Below, one piece after another: positions 62,880 to 64,000 of a DNA stretch of 64,000 nucleotides; within the stretch, counting starts at the first letter, position 1; each line of letters opens with the position of its first letter. Location: assembly GCF_000526995.1 (NCBI RefSeq), contig NZ_AZUI01000001.1, positions 3,824,001 to 3,888,000 of the forward strand, given 5' to 3'. Under the pieces are notes generated by a model. That model did no database searches and was not told the DNA's origin. It saw only the letters and a list, made by a program, of their open reading frames with translations. This stretch comes from Lacrimispora indolis DSM 755. GTDB taxonomy: Bacteria > Bacillota > Clostridia > Lachnospirales > Lachnospiraceae. Made by a program: the position numbers and the translations under genes.

Positions 62880-63320
62880 TTAGTCAATTGCCACACCTGA
62901 TAATACTAATTTCACACCATTAGCCAGGCAATCGCCTACAGGGCAGGTTTGCTCAATAAACTTTGCATAGTTTTCAATTTTCTCTTTGGGTTCATTGGTC
63001 TTAAAATGCATTACAAAGCGAATTTCCTGAAAGCCGTTTCTTACATTGGCTAAGCCCATGAAACCATCCGGATCCAAATCCCCTTCAAGTTCAACATGAA
63101 ATTCCTCAAATACGATGTCGTGGGCAGCTGCAAATGCGGTTGCTACGATTGTCTGGCAAGCTCCCAGGGCACATAAAAGAGCCTCCACAGGATTCATGAA
63201 AGCATCAGTGCCTCCCATTTCCTCAGGCTCATCAAGGAGTATTTTAAAACCTCTTGAATTTGTTTCAACTTGTAAACCATCGGATAATTTTGTTGCAGTA
63301 GCTTTGAATGTAGTCAGCAT
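62880..63320 (-). CDS. OsmC/Ohr-family peroxidase
   Basis: Proteins of this family reduce organic hydroperoxides with a pair of cysteines and are recharged by dihydrolipoyl groups. Cysteines are in ALLCALGACQTIVATAF (Cys50, Cys55) and EQTCPVGDCLANG (Cys126, Cys131); Cys55 and Cys126 match the expected catalytic pair. Glycine-rich GGTDAFMNPVEALLCALGAC (in parts) is the usual family start of helix 2. ATG 63320 (146 residues) follows AAAGGAG. It is first in the operon with the lipoyl E3 and LplA genes, which supports lipoyl-dependent turnover. Confidence 0.88.
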   Translation of the reverse strand: MLTTFKATATKLSDGLQVETNSRGFKILLDEPEEMGGTDAFMNPVEALLCALGACQTIVATAFAAAHDIVFEEFHVELEGDLDPDGFMGLANVRNGFQEIRFVMHFKTNEPKEKIENYAKFIEQTCPVGDCLANGVKLVLSGVAID

Positions 63321-63374
63321 AACACTATCTCCTTTCCACAGGTATTTGTCAATACCGTGATTAAATTTGTTAAT

Positions 63375-63403
63375 AATGTAACACATTTGATTTCTAAAAT
63401 CAA
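63375..63403 (-). promoter_or_regulatory. Promoter and operator-like repeat of the OsmC operon
   Basis: On the minus strand TTGATT (63403-63398) and TACATT (63380-63375) are 17 bases apart. The inverted repeat TTGATTT-CTA-AAATCAA (63387-63403) covers the -35, a suitable site for a MarR repressor. Confidence 0.6.
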
Positions 63404-63440
63404 TAGTTAGCTAAGTAAATATTTTCTTGTTTTTCATTTT

Positions 63441-63887
63441 TTGCATTCTCATATCATCATAACCAATGAATCTTTGAGGGCAGTCTACGATAAGTTTGCA
63501 AGTGCATTAAATCGTACGGAAATCAACGTATTAGGCGTGGCTGCAACGATGGCGGCTTATGCACATGGCCAGGAATGGCTGGATCATGTATTGGAAATTA
63601 TTGAGGATAACTACAGTTATTTAAGAGATATGTTAAATGAGAAGGCACCTGCTATCACGGTATGTGATCTTGAGGGCACTTATCTGGTTCTGCTTGATCT
63701 GCGAAAATGCGTGGATCAGAATTGTGTTAAGGAATTTATACAGGATAAATGCCGGCTCGCTGTTGATTATGGCGAGTGGTTTGGTGAGAATTTTAAAGGT
63801 TTTGTCCGTCTGAACCTTGCAACGGACCCTGCATATGTACGGCAGGCAGTGGATAATATTGTAAATCAGTTGAGTAATTGCAATTAG
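63441..63887 (+). pseudogene. C-terminal fragment of a PatB/MalY-type aminotransferase
   Basis: The frame contains only the C-terminal third of a PLP-dependent cystathionine beta-lyase/aminotransferase: INVLGVAATMAAYAHGQEWL, TYLVLLDLRKCVD, LAVDYGEWFGENFKGFVRLN and a typical final helix (VRQAVDNIVNQL). The PLP-binding lysine domain is missing and there is no ribosome site, so the gene is truncated. Its left edge abuts the OsmC operon promoter region, suggesting a deletion or rearrangement there. Confidence 0.75.
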
Positions 63888-63900
63888 GATGATATAGTAG

Positions 63901-63938
63901 ATGAAAGCATGGCAGCAGTGCTGCTGCCATGCTTTCAT
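63901..63938 (+). terminator. Perfect 18-bp hairpin after the aminotransferase fragment
   Basis: ATGAAAGCATGGCAGCAG (63901-63918) pairs exactly with 63921-63938 around TG; a T-rich stretch follows. Confidence 0.85.
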
Positions 63939-63964
63939 TAATTTTATATTTAAGGGAGTTTTTT

Positions 63965-64000
63965 ATGGAAAAGAAAAATATGGACTGGGAAAATATTGGT
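63965..64000 (+). CDS. ilvE: Start of a gene, probably branched-chain aminotransferase (3' end outside window)
   Basis: Only MEKKNMDWENIG is visible after AAGGGAG. This resembles the opening residues of clostridial IlvE proteins (MEKKNxDWxNxG). Twelve residues are too few to be sure. Confidence 0.5.
   Translation, partial: MEKKNMDWENIG

Overview
The window looks like chromosomal DNA from a Lachnospiraceae-type clostridium (Lacrimispora/Enterocloster-like). Signs are strong AGGAGG ribosome sites, a mid-range GC content, NfnAB, the NifU-like plus GGGtGRT pair, YesMN-type two-component control of a hemicellulose locus, and several clostridial small-protein and RNA elements. This placement is inference; no rRNA is present. 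I found no tRNA, rRNA or CRISPR array.

Layout. 1-3.5 kb: 3' part of uvrA, then guaA with its own promoter and terminator. 3.5-6.5 kb: a decayed integrated element at the 3' end of guaA, with diverged direct repeats, a broken tyrosine integrase, a MerR-like gene pair, an apparently intact type I toxin with an antisense RNA, and a frameshifted toxin relic. 6.6-16.5 kb: a PrpR-like regulator with a degenerate AAA+ domain, then an enolase-superfamily enzyme, a sugar ABC transporter, a beta-propeller protein and a GH105 hydrolase, probably for pectin-derived oligosaccharides. 16.7-25.6 kb: an XRE membrane regulator; a Mn/Zn/Fe-type ABC operon headed by a DtxR-family regulator with a visible operator and a 34-residue membrane peptide; a second DtxR-like regulator; a CPA antiporter behind a fluoride riboswitch; and a ClbS/DfsB-like protein. 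25.7-35 kb: a DMT exporter, and YesM/YesN divergent from a binding protein, two permeases and GH43, a xylo- or arabino-oligosaccharide locus. 35.4-46.3 kb: DNA repair genes (RecQ, a recQ relic, a large SF1 helicase with a nuclease-like tail, SbcD, SbcC) with a response regulator-GGDEF protein between them. 46.5-57.7 kb: a CLC-F-like fluoride exporter, a possible divergent ThyX next to DHFR, NfnAB, two MATE pumps, an NlpC/P60 hydrolase, and the NifU-like/GGGtGRT pair. 57.7-59.3 kb: gene-poor, with a group II intron fragment and a 97-residue protein behind two LexA-like boxes. 59.6-63.3 kb: an OsmC, lipoyl-E3, LplA, MarR operon that looks like a self-contained lipoyl-dependent peroxide defence. 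63.4-64 kb: an aminotransferase fragment and the start of an ilvE-like gene.

How genes work together. The two sugar loci each pair uptake with an intracellular hydrolase and a dedicated regulator. Two separate genes point to fluoride export. The lipoyl operon carries the peroxidase, the reductase with its own lipoyl carrier, the ligase that loads that carrier, and a candidate redox-sensing repressor. The most unusual items are this operon (with an A8 frameshift at the lplA start), the type I toxin-antitoxin inside the guaA relic, the SOS-controlled small protein, and the helicase-nuclease fusion beside RecQ and SbcCD.
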